Assembly: GCA_036365515.1 (NCBI GenBank)
Contig: CM070877.1
Coordinates: forward strand, 13,522,601 to 13,586,600
Length of the DNA: 64,000 nt
Direction: 5' to 3'
DNA from: Torymus aiolomorphi
Taxonomy: Eukaryota; Arthropoda; Insecta; Hymenoptera; Torymidae
Positions 45,721-58,607 of this stretch are shown here, piece by piece (position 1 is the stretch's first letter; each line of letters starts with the position of its first letter). A model generated the notes under the pieces. That model was not told where the DNA came from. It saw only the letters and a program-made list of their open reading frames with translations, and did not search any database. Position numbers and translations under genes: made by a program.

Positions 45721-47739
45721 TCAGATGAAGGATGAGTTTTGATATATTAGGGTCGTTTGTTGTGGTAGTATTGAATGAAGATATTACCAAAAAAATTGAT
45801 AAACATGCATTTTTTTATAACTGAATATGAATTGATAACATTGATTAATAATGATGTAATAACACGATATGTGTTATTGTATGAATTTATCCCTCGGTTG
45901 GTATAATAACATTGAATGCGTGGGTGTCTTTCGATCTTCCCGAGGCAGAGGTGTAAGAAATAACTTACTACGTGTGTATGTTTTTGACGTTTCGGTGAAC
46001 AATGTCACCCTCATCAGAAATTTACTGAAATATTATTATGATTCAGAAATTTTACAAATTCAAAGAAAAAGAGAAAACATGTCAAAAATATAATAGTTAC
46101 CAAAAATTATTTTAGTCACAATACGACTTTTTATCCAATTTTTCTCCTCCACCCCATGGTTGCAGGGAGGAGGAAAATATTGATTAATTGTTTCAATTTA
46201 TACAGGAGGGGGTGAAATTCGTTTCATATTTTATCAGGTATGGATTTGTAGGATTGATATATTTCTTCTCAAAATATTGAAACGTGTTACAAACTTATAA
46301 CAATATCTCTTATATTAGTTGTTCACTTAGGAGTGTGAGAAGTAACATTTAACAGTTTTATCCAGTAAAAGAAACCTTTATCGAACATAATACATTTTCT
46401 TGCAATTCAACACTTTGTATCTTTTAATTATCTCATTATTATAAATTAACTCCATCATGAATAAAACAGATGACTACTAATCTTATCGATGACGATATAA
46501 ATTACAATTTATTTTTCAAACAAAAAGACTGTGTTTTTCAAAAGACCTCTACGTATTTAAATAAACCTCCTTTACGATACTTATAATTACCATAGCGTAT
46601 ACTCAGCACGCATTTGCGTTGAGCCATAACCGACTTTTACTACTTAATACACGTGTCCATGGATGCATTCCCTCGATGGGACCATTCCCCAAGGATATAG
46701 CCGAGCTAATTTCTTTTAGATTCCATGTTTTTTAATGCTCTAAATAATGTTCCGGGTAATATAAATTTCTCCCGAGGATACAATTTCCACTTGTCACGGG
46801 TGCAATATAGCATCTTGCTTTCTCAAAGAGATTTACCGCGCGGTATCAAATGAGAGCGAGACCGTAATTAAACTTCCTACAGGTATTTTATTGCAATATT
46901 ATAATTTTGAATATTATCAAGTATAAATTATCAGAAGTTATAATATTTTATTATTCGTTTTGAAATTAAACATATTTGAAAATATACTCTTTTATAACAA
47001 TTTAAGATATTTTTTAATGAATCTTTGATTACCAAATGTCAGAATAATAATACATACTTATGAGACAGTTCGAATGAATTAATTGCAATTTTTCAACAAG
47101 TAACAGAAACAACCTCGACCACAACCAAATAGTTTTCACTTTGGAACCTTGATTTAGACATTTTGGAGGTAGAAAAAGAGACTTTTAAAACTCGTATCAG
47201 ATATTTCATTGTGGCCGTCGTATTCACTGAATATTGGATATTTTCAGACTACCATTTGTTCCGGTCGATGTAGAACAATCTCTTGTAGTCGGTCCCAAAA
47301 TTGGACGTGTGATCATGTAGCATGAAAAAAGTCGAGAGTTTTTTCCCGAGATCAGATAGTCGCCTTGCAAAAAATTTAAAGTTTTTTATTGAAAGTTTTA
47401 CTAAAAACAATCTTTATTATGACTATGTATAAAATTAAAAGTAGAGTAAATATAAATATATATAAATATAAATATAAATATAAATAAATATAAATATATA
47501 TAATAAATTGTGTCAAATAAATTTTAATTTGATAAATATGTCAATTGACTGTTAAGTGTCATGAATTTAAAAATGATATTATATGTGTCCGCTTTAAAAT
47601 AAAATATCAAAAATAAAAATGTCGACTAAATGGTTCAAACAATCATGCTTTTGAACTTTAATTATTTGAAGTAATAAACAACTTTCAACTATTAAGTTTA
47701 TACATCTATTGAATTGTAAATCAAAAGGCTTCCTTAAAA
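45721..47739. other. AT-rich non-coding stretch
   Basis: Holds a hammerhead-like core (45969-46017) and an (ATAAATAT)n microsatellite at about 47447-47510. Otherwise nothing was recognised. Confidence 0.5.
45969..46017 (-). ncRNA. Hammerhead-ribozyme-like core
   Basis: On the minus strand CTGATGA is followed by a stem GGTGA/TCACC (loop CATTGT), then GAAAC. Next comes ACGT, which can pair with a second ACGT 13 nt further on, followed by TA at the expected cleavage point. These are the invariant parts of a hammerhead. Stem I does not pair convincingly and stem II has one bulged G, so activity is doubtful. Similar ribozymes are known from Penelope-like retroelements; no such protein is seen nearby. 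Confidence 0.45.
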
Positions 47740-48310
47740 GAAGACCCAACCCAACCCCTACCCCCAAATCCGTGCCTCTGCGTCGCACCGCCGCGTGACA
47801 ACTTTCAATGCATTATCCCGCCTGTCGTCCACTTTTTCCGTCTGCCCGTACATAGAGATACAACACAACACAACACGTGCACACAAAGAGAGCCTCGGCC
47901 TCGTGGCGCGTCTTCGGCCCCATTAATCGCGCTCGCACTTTAAAATAGTAAAGCGCTTGCTTGCCTGCCTGCCTGCCTCGACGTCACTGTACAGTCTCTT
48001 ATTAGAGCCGCTCGTGCGCCTCTGCTTGCTGCTGCCTTCCCCACCACTTCCGCGTCGACTCTTTTTTCCCTTCTTCTCCTCCTCCCTTCCGCCGGAGGTC
48101 GCGAGGGTTGTACACTGGCGGTGGATGTAGGTGACCGCGCGAGGGGGGAAGAAAAATTAGGCTATTAGGGATTCAGGCTGTATCGATCTCTACCGATATG
48201 AGGCGCTGTGTGGTTAGTAGGGCGATAGAGGTAGGTGGCTAAGTGCTGTTTGAGGTCTGGGTGGATGTTTTCGCACCGATTGGGTGGGGGTATAATGGAA
48301 TCGTTTTAGA
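47740..48310. other. GC-rich patch 16 with C-to-G strand switch
   Basis: A very clear example. The left edge is ACCCAACCCAACCCCTACCC. The right edge is GGTCTGGGTGGATG and GATTGGGTGGGGGTATAATG. A short duplication (TATAATGGAATCGTTTTAGA) occurs at 48291 and 48319. Confidence 0.65.
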
Positions 48311-48737
48311 TTGGGGATATAATGGAATCGTTTTAGATTCGGCTGATAATGCTCTTTTTTTTATTTAAGTAGTTTGATTGTGAATAAGGTGTTAATTGTG
48401 TTATAATTTGACCCCACAAATCATTTTATCGTATCATCTAAACAGCCAATACTAATACATCAAAATACAATTTGTATGGATCGAAAAATGCAAATTAATT
48501 TGTGCACAAATATTAAAGTTTCTATCTTATTTAAGTATAAATAAAATAAAAATAGTGAAGCGACATTGGATTTCAAAAAGTTAGTCTACTGATAATCTGA
48601 TAAGCATTGATGAATGCCTGATCTTACATCTTATTTCCTTAAATTCTTGTTTTTTTAAATTATTTAAATTTGGTTTAAAAATAAATTGTTGTGAAAAGAT
48701 GATAACCAATAAATTGTGTAATCATTCTATTAAGTGG

Positions 48738-49100
48738 CCAGTAAAATCCAAACGCGCTGCGCACGTACTATTTTGATTTTGAGGTTGTGAATATATAATT
48801 TTTGATTATGATTTCATTTTAATTGGTTTAAATGATAGGATAATCAGATAATTTTTAATGCACGACAAAATTAATTTTATTCTAATTTGATTTAATTATT
48901 TAGTTCGAATTAATTTTAAATAGTTGAGATTAAAAATTCAATTTCAAAAATTCAAATGTCGTGGAAGTAGCGAATTTTTGGGCCTATTCCTTACAGACCA
49001 ATCAAAATCAATCTTTAACTGCTTCACAACATCCGGCCATCGTTTTTTTAAGAGAGGATTTCCTAAAAAATTGCTGATTTCCTACTATTTTATACAAACA
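48738..49100 (-). mobile_element. Helitron-like element B (3' end at 48738)
   Basis: On the minus strand a GC hairpin (ACGTGC-GCA-GCGCGT, with a wobble pair) is followed by about 9 nt and CTGG. The body to the right resembles that at 54857-55250 in several ordered blocks (CCTATTCYTTA.AGAC.AATCAAA, AAAG/GAGA.GGATT). The right boundary is approximate and the canonical T after CTRR is not present. Confidence 0.5.
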
Positions 49101-49169
49101 TTGCTAACTTACAAACTCTCTTCAATGATCAAACATATCATCCACAAAATAAAAACACCAAATAAAAAT

Positions 49170-49600
49170 GTTCTCCCCCACCTGGACCAATCCACTCCCG
49201 ACTTTTCTTTCACCACACCCCTGTACTCTCCCTGCTTTCATGCCACTTCTTTTTACTACTACTTGTCTGCACACGCGTACCTCCTGCGTACACCCCACCG
49301 CAGAGGCGGGCGGCTTTAAATTCAGAGATCCTATACTACTCTGCGTCCGCAGTGCGCGATCAAAAGCCAAGGCTGCAGCTCCTCCTCTCCGCATTGGGAT
49401 TCCGCGCATACGAATGCTTCCTTGAGCAGGTTCTATCTCGCCTGAGATACCGACTTCTTTCATTATCAGGGTTGCACGCTTTGATAAGGCGGCCTGAGAG
49501 CAAAGGCTGCAGCTCTGCTATTATGCGGGCTGAGAATTTTTCGTAAGAGAGAGGAGAATGTTTTCATTTAGGGGAGGCGAGATAGGGCGTTTTGTGCCGG
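49170..49600. other. GC-rich patch 17 with C-to-G strand switch
   Basis: The left part is C-rich (CTCCCCCACCTGGACC). The right part has GAGAGAGGAGAATG and GGGGAGGCGAGATAGGG. CAAAGGCTGCAGCTC-like words repeat within it (49366 and 49500). No gene is called. Confidence 0.5.
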
Positions 49601-49759
49601 CTAATTTATTGGCACTTGGTCGCGGCTTTTTAGTTATATTAAAGGTACAAAAAAGGCTTCCGGGATGATATGAAATTTTTTGCGAGGAGGTAAGGTTGCG
49701 ATAAAAATATTCTTTTTGTTGGATGAAATGTTCTGGGTAATAACTATTTAGGCATTTTA

Positions 49760-49961
49760 TACTCGGAAAAAGAAAGGCTGCTTTGTATGTATAAAAATAT
49801 TTTAATAGTTAATTTACTTGTTGCAAAAGATAATTCATATTTATATAAAATATCATGTTTCTATAATATAAGAGAGTTTTCTGTTACAGAAAGCTAAAAT
49901 CGACATACAGCAAGTAGGTTGATACTTTTCGCCAAATTGTAGCAAATTCTTTTTCTGAGTG
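49760..49961. mobile_element. ~200-bp MITE with TA target site
   Basis: The ends TACTCGGAAAAAGAAA and, inverted, CACTCAGAAAAAGAAT agree for about 16 bp. TA lies outside both (49758-49759 and 49962-49963). The termini resemble those of the 1781-2783 element. Confidence 0.5.
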
Positions 49962-50279
49962 TACGAAAGAAAAACTTCGCCCAAGTTTAAATTTATTTTG
50001 TGAAAAAACGACTATTCATCAAGAAAGTTACGCATTGAACGAAGTAAGAATTTGTAAAATGCTTTCAAAGTTTACAACGATGCTACAGAAACAGTAAATA
50101 ATGGTTAAGTTCAATCAGAAGTTGGCTTTTAATTGATTTTTTTCTACTTTATTTATTTACTAAAATATCAGTTTCAACCCCATCATTTTCAGAGCTTTGA
50201 ATAATTATATAAATACAACGATTTCCAACACGTCTATTTACCCTTAAATTTTACGCGTAACATTTCCATCTCAGCCACC

Positions 50280-51380
50280 CAGAGAGAATCAACTCAACTT
50301 ACATTCTCAATATCTTCTTTCTGCTGCAGCGGATAAACGGTATATTTCCTCTCCGCGTGTTTCTTCCGAGATATTATATCGATTTTTCTCCATAGAATCG
50401 TTCGGCGCGCTTTTCAGCTTTCTCTCTTTTCTGGCGCGAGGTTTTTCTCAACAAGTTGCGGTGCTTGCGAGGGCGGAAAAGGCAAGTTTCGCGAGTGCAA
50501 ACATCTCGCGAATGATAACCTACATAAAATTGGCCTTTTCACGGGTATTTTTGAATTTCAATACGCGACGCCTTTTAAGGAATTACGTACGTGTGTGTGT
50601 TTGTGTGCCATTTGAGTTCTTGAAGGTGTTTGCTGCAGCATTAGGTGGTGTTGATTTATGTGAATGCATTGCATTTTCGTGTGAAAACTAAATAAAATAT
50701 TCACCTTTTCATATAAGTATGTTGTTGTTAACTGGATTAAATACTGCTTGCAAAATACATAGTTGTTGGTACATTAATTTTTGTCATGAAATTTTAGTTT
50801 TTCGTGAATGCGTTGCTAAAACATTTATTAAAGATATAAGATTATGTGTTTTATCAGTGAGTTACCTAAACTACGACATAAATGTGAACAATTTACATTA
50901 TATTTCTAGTACATTTTTTTTACTTTGATTGCATATCGACTTCACAGTTTTTGCACTTTATCCAAAAGTTAACAAATTATTTGTCCAAACAACCAACACG
51001 CAAGAGCTAATATTAAATTTCATTGAATACTTTTGTTCTTATCAAAGATAAAAATCTTTATATGCATTTTAAATTGCGTGGATTAATAATCACTTTTAAA
51101 TAAAAAAGAGTAATTCAATTAAACGTTAAATCCATGCAAAAACCTTATCAGAAAGCTCCCGTCAAGATAAATCCACCGCGGCTCGCCGTCCATTTTCTTC
51201 CAAGATTTTCCATCTCTCCTTTCTCCCGCTGTAATGCCTCGCGTTTTTATTGCGGCGCCGCTTAGCGACAAGAGCGTTCGCTCTTTACGGCTGAATCGAG
51301 GGGGAAAGAAAGAGAGAAAGAAATCCTTCTCTTTATTTCTACCTTAGACGTCGCGGTGCGAGGGAAACGCAGACGGAGGT
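50280..51380. other. Mixed stretch with two small GC patches
   Basis: GC-richer pieces at about 50330-50470 and 51160-51370 (patch 18, ending GAGGGGGAAAGAAAGAGAG) flank AT-rich sequence. No supported gene was found. Confidence 0.45.
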
Positions 51381-52293
51381 ATTGCGTATTTTTGTTTTTG
51401 ATTTGTTATTGTTTATTGTAAACAATTCATTTTGTTTTATTACTTGTTTATTTATATTTTTCGTTTTAGTATTGATTTTCTGAAAAAGTTTGCTCAAAAT
51501 GAAGAAAAAAGAAAAATTGGTAATATTGTAATAAATTATCGATTCGAAAAATTGTCAATATATTGAGAATTTTAATTAACTGCAAAATGTGCAGTGCTCG
51601 TAATAAATGACGACTCAGAATTAAATACGTAATTTTGGTATAATTTATATTCTTGCAATTTACGTAGAACGCTGTAAATTAAACATATTCTGCGCAAATT
51701 AAACATGCTGCGAATAAATATGGTAAATTAGCAATTATGAAAATTATGAGCAAATAATTTTAAATATGAGTTCTTCATTCTTTACGAGTGTCATAATGCC
51801 AATGTAAATAGAGAAATTAACCTTTAACATGGTGGACGTGATAAATTCCATTGTTTAAATATTACGAAATTTCTCAAAAGATATCTGTCCATTTATTTTG
51901 CGAAACTTTCGTTATCATGTATTTTAAACAGCAAAAGTCACAAAATGGCTGCCTATTTATTTACGAGGAAAACTAATTAATACACGAATTTTCATGAAAA
52001 TTCATTGGACTAGATAATATTGGAATCGGCTCGGACAAGCTATTAGCATAAGTAAAAGTCGTTGCTATGAATATTTACAAATTCTAATCACGTTTTTGCC
52101 ACGAACAGGCATTTCCCTCGGTTTCAAAAAGTCTTTTTGTATTATTTACGCATCAACTATTCCATACATTTTTATTGCTTCAGAAACACATGTTATGGAA
52201 AAAATCTCTTTAGTCGTAACTACATTATTAACCACTATTTTTTTCTATTTTTACCAAAAAATAAAGGAAAAATTAATAAATGTTTGTTATTCA
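51381..52293. other. AT-rich non-coding stretch
   Basis: No gene or repeat was recognised. Confidence 0.5.
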
Positions 52294-52297
52294 TTAA

Positions 52298-52525
52298 CCC
52301 CTTAACTGGTGCGACTTTTACAACTTTTCGTGCCAAAACTGGTAGCCGTAAATAATAATTCTGATGTCAGATTCAGATTCAGCGACCTCAAAAACAGTTG
52401 TATACCAAGTTTTGTCCAAATCCGTTGAGAATTGCAAAAGTTATTCAAATATGTACATATATGATCCATTGCCAGATTTGGCACGACCTTTTTTGTACAT
52501 ATATGATCCATTACCAGTTAAGGGG
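52298..52525. mobile_element. 228-bp piggyBac-like MITE with TTAA target site
   Basis: CCCCTTAACTGGT at the left and its complement ACCAGTTAAGGGG at the right are exact inverted ends. TTAA flanks both (52294-52297 and 52526-52529). CCC-type termini with TTAA are typical of piggyBac. Inside, TGTACATATATGATCCATT occurs twice as a direct repeat (about 52452 and 52494). Confidence 0.85.
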
Positions 52526-52599
52526 TTAAGAGAAAAAATGTGAATATAAATACTCATCACCGCATAAACTATCTTATTTATCTTTTCTACTCACATTTC

Positions 52600-52930
52600 A
52601 CTCAACCCCCCCCCCCCCCCCAACCACACTAATTACACTTTAATCTACGCCAAACATTGACACTCCGCATCAAAAATACATGGCACGCGGCGATTAACTC
52701 GGGCAACATTGATTCGGCGCTGCTGCTGCGCGTTTTCGAGACCTGAGCGCCCGTAAAATCGACGCGCGCGCAAACAATCCGAGAAACTCCGAGCGCTGAT
52801 TGGATAGTCGCTGAAAGGTTGCCAGGCGCGTTTTCTTTGCGACTCGTGCAGCGTAACTGCGACGCAGCGAAGATATGAAAAGAAGATGAGTCTGAATGCG
52901 AGATGGGATGTTTTAGGTGGAGTAGAGAAA
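52600..52930. other. GC-rich patch 19 starting with a poly-C run
   Basis: Begins with a run of 16 C (52606-52621) and CAACCACAC, passes a CpG-rich core, and ends GGTGGAGTAGAGAAAGAAGG. The C-tract on the left is the mirror case of patches 10 and 21. Confidence 0.6.
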
Positions 52931-53869
52931 GAAGGTGCATGGAAGACAAAAATCTGCGTAATATTTTCTTGACATTCGGAAAAATAACGTATTTGTGATT
53001 GGTATAAATAACGTTTTTTTTATTCTGGTTTTAGGTGGCATTTCCCTAGTATAGTGTACGTAAGAATCCGAAAAGGGTTTATAAGTTAAATAAGCGTGTA
53101 AGTAGTATTACAACGTCAAGTACGGGTAAGTAGATTAAGGGGGAGTGTGGACAGACTGTACCATGCGATGAAGTTCTCGGGCAGTATAGAAAGTTCATTA
53201 TGACAGATTAATTCTTTTACATGTTTTCTTGACAATTAAACAGCTTTAAAGTTGTTTTTCTAGTAACGTAATTCTAAAATAGATTAGAAATTACATTTCC
53301 ATTATATAATGGTTAGCACTGGTGGGAATGTTATTGATTTTTTGTTAGCTGAATGAAATTCGCTAATTTCAATGGTATTTTGATAACTTACAATAATGAG
53401 TAAAAAGAATGATTGTTTTTCACTCACACTGTTGAGATGACTTATATTTAGCTACATAGTGACAGATTCCGAATGCTCACCTGTAACAGAAAAAATGACA
53501 AAGTTTAGAATATATTTATTTATTAAAAAATAATTATTATTACGATAGTTCTTGCTGTCACTGTATGTGATAAGCGATAAATAAATAAACAATAGAAACG
53601 AAAGTACGAAAAATCTATTAATTAAAATAAAGTACGCCGTTGAAATGATTTTTGTTGTTTTTTACAAGACTTTCAGAGTTGTTAAAAATGGGTATCAATT
53701 TAAAATCAATTTTAAAAAAATTTTCGTAAAACAATAACATGCCCCAATATCGCTTAGCGACCTTAATTGCATGAAACGCAAATTAATTCCCGAATTCCAG
53801 GCTCTAATCGAAAAACAAAACTCAAACAGCTCTCGACAGCAAATCGATAAAACCTCTGTTCCTTCACTC
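52931..53869. other. AT-rich non-coding stretch
   Basis: No gene or repeat was recognised. Confidence 0.5.
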
Positions 53870-54320
53870 CTTTGACTGCGCGCGTAAAAAACCAGCGCAA
53901 TTAATTTTTCCGATCCAACGGGACCCGCTTAATAAAGATCATTAGTCGGTGAACACAACCTGCGCGCGTTCCGCTAAATAACCGCGCGAACGTACATCGA
54001 TCGCTACTTTTTGCGCGTTTCACGAGAGAGGGAGAGAGGAAAAATGGGCTCGTTCGCGAGTTTATTCCCGACGCGCCCGGAAGTGCATAACGCGCACATA
54101 CACGGAAATTGCAGTGGAAGGGGGGAGGAGAAGTTATGGCACGTTAGGGGGGTGAGCTTGTTACGCGGCGGAAGCGTCTGTACGTGTGCGATTGAATCCG
54201 TGCCGTTTGATGAGGAAAAAGAAGAGGTAGAAGTGAATAATATTCTTCTGTGTTCCGAGATTTGTGGGATGAGGATTTTAAGTGACTGTAATGAGGTCAT
54301 ATTTTCGGCGTGAATTATGG
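53870..54320. other. GC-rich patch 20 with C-to-G strand switch
   Basis: CpG-rich with a strongly G-rich right half (GTGGAAGGGGGGAGGAGAAG and GTTAGGGGGGTGAGC). The overlapping frames on both strands have no further support. Confidence 0.5.
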
Positions 54321-54856
54321 CGAGAATTGGTGTTTTTTTTTGTGTAAGCGCCGTGATTAATATTGGTCGGTCATGGCATTTTAAATAGACAGCGTTACAT
54401 ATGTATGGACTGGAGAACATCAGCGTGGGTTCACATGGTAAGATTAATTATAGTGGGTAAAAATAGGACACTGTTCTTTTCATAAACATTTTCTAGCGCG
54501 GAGTTTATTTTTGAAGTTCTACATTTTTGATAAATGACTGTATATTTTGTACGCAAGATATATATTCATAGCTCAGAAAAATTTAATTTCCTGTACATAT
54601 TTACATGCAATAATAATTTTTACTACACAACTATTGCATGACGAATTTCATATAGTGATGAATTCGTGCATTGCAAACAATAAAACGTTATTGATTGGCA
54701 CATAGCTTCTTCAAGCTTAAATTATTATTTCACTTAGTTAACTATATATGTCTAAAAAGAAAAGGTTTAAGAAAAAACTAACTATACTTCGACCTGAGTA
54801 GTAGAATGTTACAAAACTTAAAGGATTTTTTATAATTCAATGTATTTTTGGTATTA

Positions 54857-55250
54857 CTAGCTACATTCAACGCGCTTCGCGTGTATTATTATTATTCTTA
54901 TTTTTTCTTTTGGTTGAGGTTATGAACATGATCATGTTAGTTAGTTTCAACTTAAAAGTTTGTTTTAATTAGTTTAAATTGTACGATAATAACGTAATTT
55001 TGATAAATAAAATAATGAAATTTTTCTTATACTATTTTAATTATTTCATTTTTTTAATACTCCAACTCAAGAATTTAATCTTAAAATTCAAACACAATAG
55101 ATTTTAGCACCTATTCTTTATAGACTAATCAAATGAGTCAACAACAACCAATCAAAACAGTTTTATTGTGATGACAGATATCATCCATCACTTTTTAAAG
55201 AAAGGATTATTAATTCTTCAAGACAGATTTTACATTCTAAATTCAATATA
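54857..55250 (-). mobile_element. Helitron-like element C (3' end at 54857)
   Basis: On the minus strand ACGCG-AAG-CGCGT makes a hairpin. About 10 nt later comes CTAG (plus 54857-54860) followed by T, the standard Helitron end. The body to the right shares ordered blocks with 48738-49100. No rolling-circle replicase is present, so it is non-autonomous. Confidence 0.6.
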
Positions 55251-55839
55251 TTCAAGAAAAATGAGTAAATAATAATCAGTAAAAGACAACCCCATATTGG
55301 GAAATCCTGTGTTTTTACATTTATACTTTTTCATAATTAATTATAATTCTTCAAAAGTTTTCATATAATTTCGTAGTTTTTCATATCTGACATTTTTATG
55401 CTAAGCTGCTTTTGTCATAATAAAAATTTCATGTATTTCCTACATATTTTTGCAATATAAGAACATCTTACTGTTATGATAATATAACGAATTGAGCTCA
55501 GAGATACAATCCTTTAAGCTTTATAGCATTTTACCGCTCTGTAAAAATTTTAGGTCAAAATTTCAGTTCGTTTGTTTCATAAATTTTTTCGAGACGTAAA
55601 TAATTAATTTAATGGCTTAATAAATTACGTTCAAGAAACCTAAATAATCGATTGACACCGTTTTTTTTTTCGTTAAAAAAGTACAATATAAATTTTTTTT
55701 TTTTAATTTTTTAACTTTTACTTCAAACGGAATAACTATATTAGAAAATCAACAATTTTCAATAAATTATTTAAGAGAACGAAAAATCTACACCTACTAT
55801 TACATATCTTTTACGTATATAAATTTAATAAAGGCAGAA

Positions 55840-56340
55840 AAAATATGACGATACCCAACCATCGCCCTCGAAAAACATATCAAACCACATTTTCACCGAC
55901 AGCATAAACCCAAATCCACCCTCTTCGTTTCCTTATAATGCGCGCACATACACTTTCATCCCCCTTCTCGCACTTATTCGCGCGAGCGCGACACGTGCTC
56001 GACTCTCCCTTTCCGGAAAAATCCACTCGGTATATACTTCCCCTGCCGCACGCACACGTACTTGTACGTATGTACGTGAATGGCCGCTCGCGACTCTAAA
56101 GCGTAACGGCCGAGCGACTGGACACTTTATCGTCGTCGCGCGCGCGTGGCTTTACGGCGCATTTTAATGAGGCATCGGGCTATTTTTACAACGAGGGAGA
56201 GATGTCTTTCTTTCCTCGTGCGCACGCGTGATGATGATTTCTTTTTATCGCATCCTCGAGCGGACGAAGTGGAAGGTTTACGGTGCCTGTTTGGATGATG
56301 GAGTGACGGACGGATTCACGGGGGGGGGGGGGGGGGATTA
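55840..56340. other. GC-rich patch 21 ending in a poly-G run
   Basis: The left edge has CCCAACCATCGCCC and CCCAAATCCACCC. The right edge is GATGATGGAGTGACGG followed by 17 G (56320-56336). Confidence 0.65.
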
Positions 56341-57219
56341 AAATAATTTGAGGATGAAGAGTTGGAATTTTTTCGAGATTGGAGTTTTGAATTTGTCAGG
56401 GTGCTGTTTGATTTAAAATGTTGATAAAATGGGTTTTTAATTCGTTTAATATTAACATTAAGATAATGTATTTCTTTTGCATTTTAGTAATAATAATAAT
56501 AGTGTATTGTGTAGAGATGAAAATTTTATTCGCTTCGCCTTATAAGGCAAAATGTAATTTGCCTTGCACGTGTCGAGTATTATCTGACCGGCGATAAAAG
56601 TAAATAAATTTTATCTTGGGTTATCGGAGAGGATCAAAGTGTCCACTCGTAAAACCCTCTAGTACCCTATATCATATACGCAGTAATTAAAGATTAGCTT
56701 TTGCTTAAGGTTATCAAAAATCCAATATTTCTCAGGACAAAATAAATATTCCTTTAATATTATCATCTAAACCGTACAATACTAAGTATATCATTCTCTT
56801 TTATAACATATTTAATGCAAACATTTATATATATATCAAATAACCGCGTCATTTATATTTCCCCGGGAAACCTCTTAATAATTTTCGAAAAAAAAATGTA
56901 ATATCTCAAAATTTCTTTCGTACCTCATAAGTATTCAGCGAATGCGACAAATTTTTAAATTCGCATAGGGATACGGCAGTTTACTCGCAGCCACTATATT
57001 TCTTGCGAGACTCACGCTCGTATGAAATTTTTCACAACCAGGATGATTTATCGTCGAGTTTCGTAGAGAAGTGAAGATATAAGCCTACATAAATATTAAA
57101 AATTATTTCTCGGCATGAGTAATTCTTCGTTTACGTAAAAGTTTCGTTTTCTCTTTTCACTACAATCCTTCGTACATAGATACACAAAATCAACGATAAA
57201 AAATCTTCTCACATACACT
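56341..57219. other. AT-rich non-coding stretch
   Basis: No gene or repeat was recognised. Confidence 0.5.
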
Positions 57220-58400
57220 ATAAACCATTCACCACCGTAATAAAAATCAATCAAGACCTTAAAACACTCTACCCTCTCACCCCTAACCATTCCCACAGCC
57301 TCGAAATTGTTTTATTAAAAAATCCACCCTCGCGATTAACATTTCACGCGAAACGACCTCGCCCCTCTCTCTCTCTGACTTTCCCGGCGGTATCCAACTG
57401 CTCTCGAGAGCGTCATCTGGAGATGCGCGCTCTCCCATGCAAAATGCAGCGAGCTTAAAAATTTCAGGACGCGCACACCACACATCGTCCCTCTGCAAAA
57501 TGTACAATTTCGCGTGCGCGTGCGTATATCCGTTGGGATGCGGTCGTTCGGTCTCTCGCGCGCGCACGTCGTTCATCAGGAGGAGGTCAGTGCGCGCTGT
57601 GGGTAGCGAGTTTCATGATGGGGAGTGCTTATGGTCTGGTATGCCTGTATGTTGGACTGGGTGGTTGTTTTTTCCAGAGTGGCGAGAAAAATAACGTGAC
57701 TGTTTTATTTTTTTTATTTTTTGTGTGTAGGTGTGTCTGTTCGTTGTATTATTCTGCGAGTATTTTTTGTGCAGCGTGTTTCTCGCGGATGCATTTTTCT
57801 TCGCACTTGCGCGAAGTGTGCGGTACACGTAATTCTCAAAAAATGATGAATCTTTACACAACGAATAAAAAAGATATGTATAAGAAACAGAAGAAAATAT
57901 AGATATTAGCTTCTTTTCTCGCACAACCTTTCTAAACCACGTTACCTCTGTTTTTGCTTCTACGAGCGTGTTCGCCCGTGTAGTATTTACGTATCTACAC
58001 CGGTTATTAGCATACACCTTTCTGCGCACCTACACTCCCACACGTCTTCGCGTCTACTTTACCAGTAAATATGGATCAGTCGTCCGCACGTTCGCAACTG
58101 TTTGCGCGCGCGTACCCATTTCGCCTAATTGGATAAAAAAAAGGGGAGCAGCGTTCGCATGTAAGCGAAACAATATAACGTGCGACTCGCAGCTAATTGT
58201 GAAACGCGATCCGCAGTTTACTGAGTTATAATTAAAAAACGAGCGCGTCTTTCTTGCGGTAGTGCGCGGGCGTCATTTCGCTGATGGGATTCTTTTTGGC
58301 GGCGTTGAAGGGGCAAGAGACGACGATAATTTCGAGGTGATGATTCGTCGGCGCTGAAGCTTTGAGGGTTGCGGCGAGGTTTTACGGGCTTTTGAGAGAT
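57220..58400. other. GC-rich patches 22 and 23
   Basis: The first patch (57220-57690) runs from CTACCCTCTCACCCCTAACC to GGTCTGGTATGCCTG and GGACTGGGTGGTTG. The second (57950-58400) runs from CACACGTCTTCGCG to GGGTTGCGGCGAGG. Frames here are compositional. Confidence 0.5.
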
Positions 58401-58607
58401 TTTATGCTTGGGTTGTAAAAGTTTTTGCTTTTGAATGCTCTTTTCATTGCCGTTGTCACTTTGAAAGTGGTGTTTGCCATTTCGTTACTCGTAAATCATA
58501 CGGACATTTATAATATGTAAATTTTCTTCAAGAAAACGTTCACGGTATTTTATATTTTTATCGTTAATAAATAGACTGACTTAAACTTCTTTTTAAATTA
58601 CGGCAGC

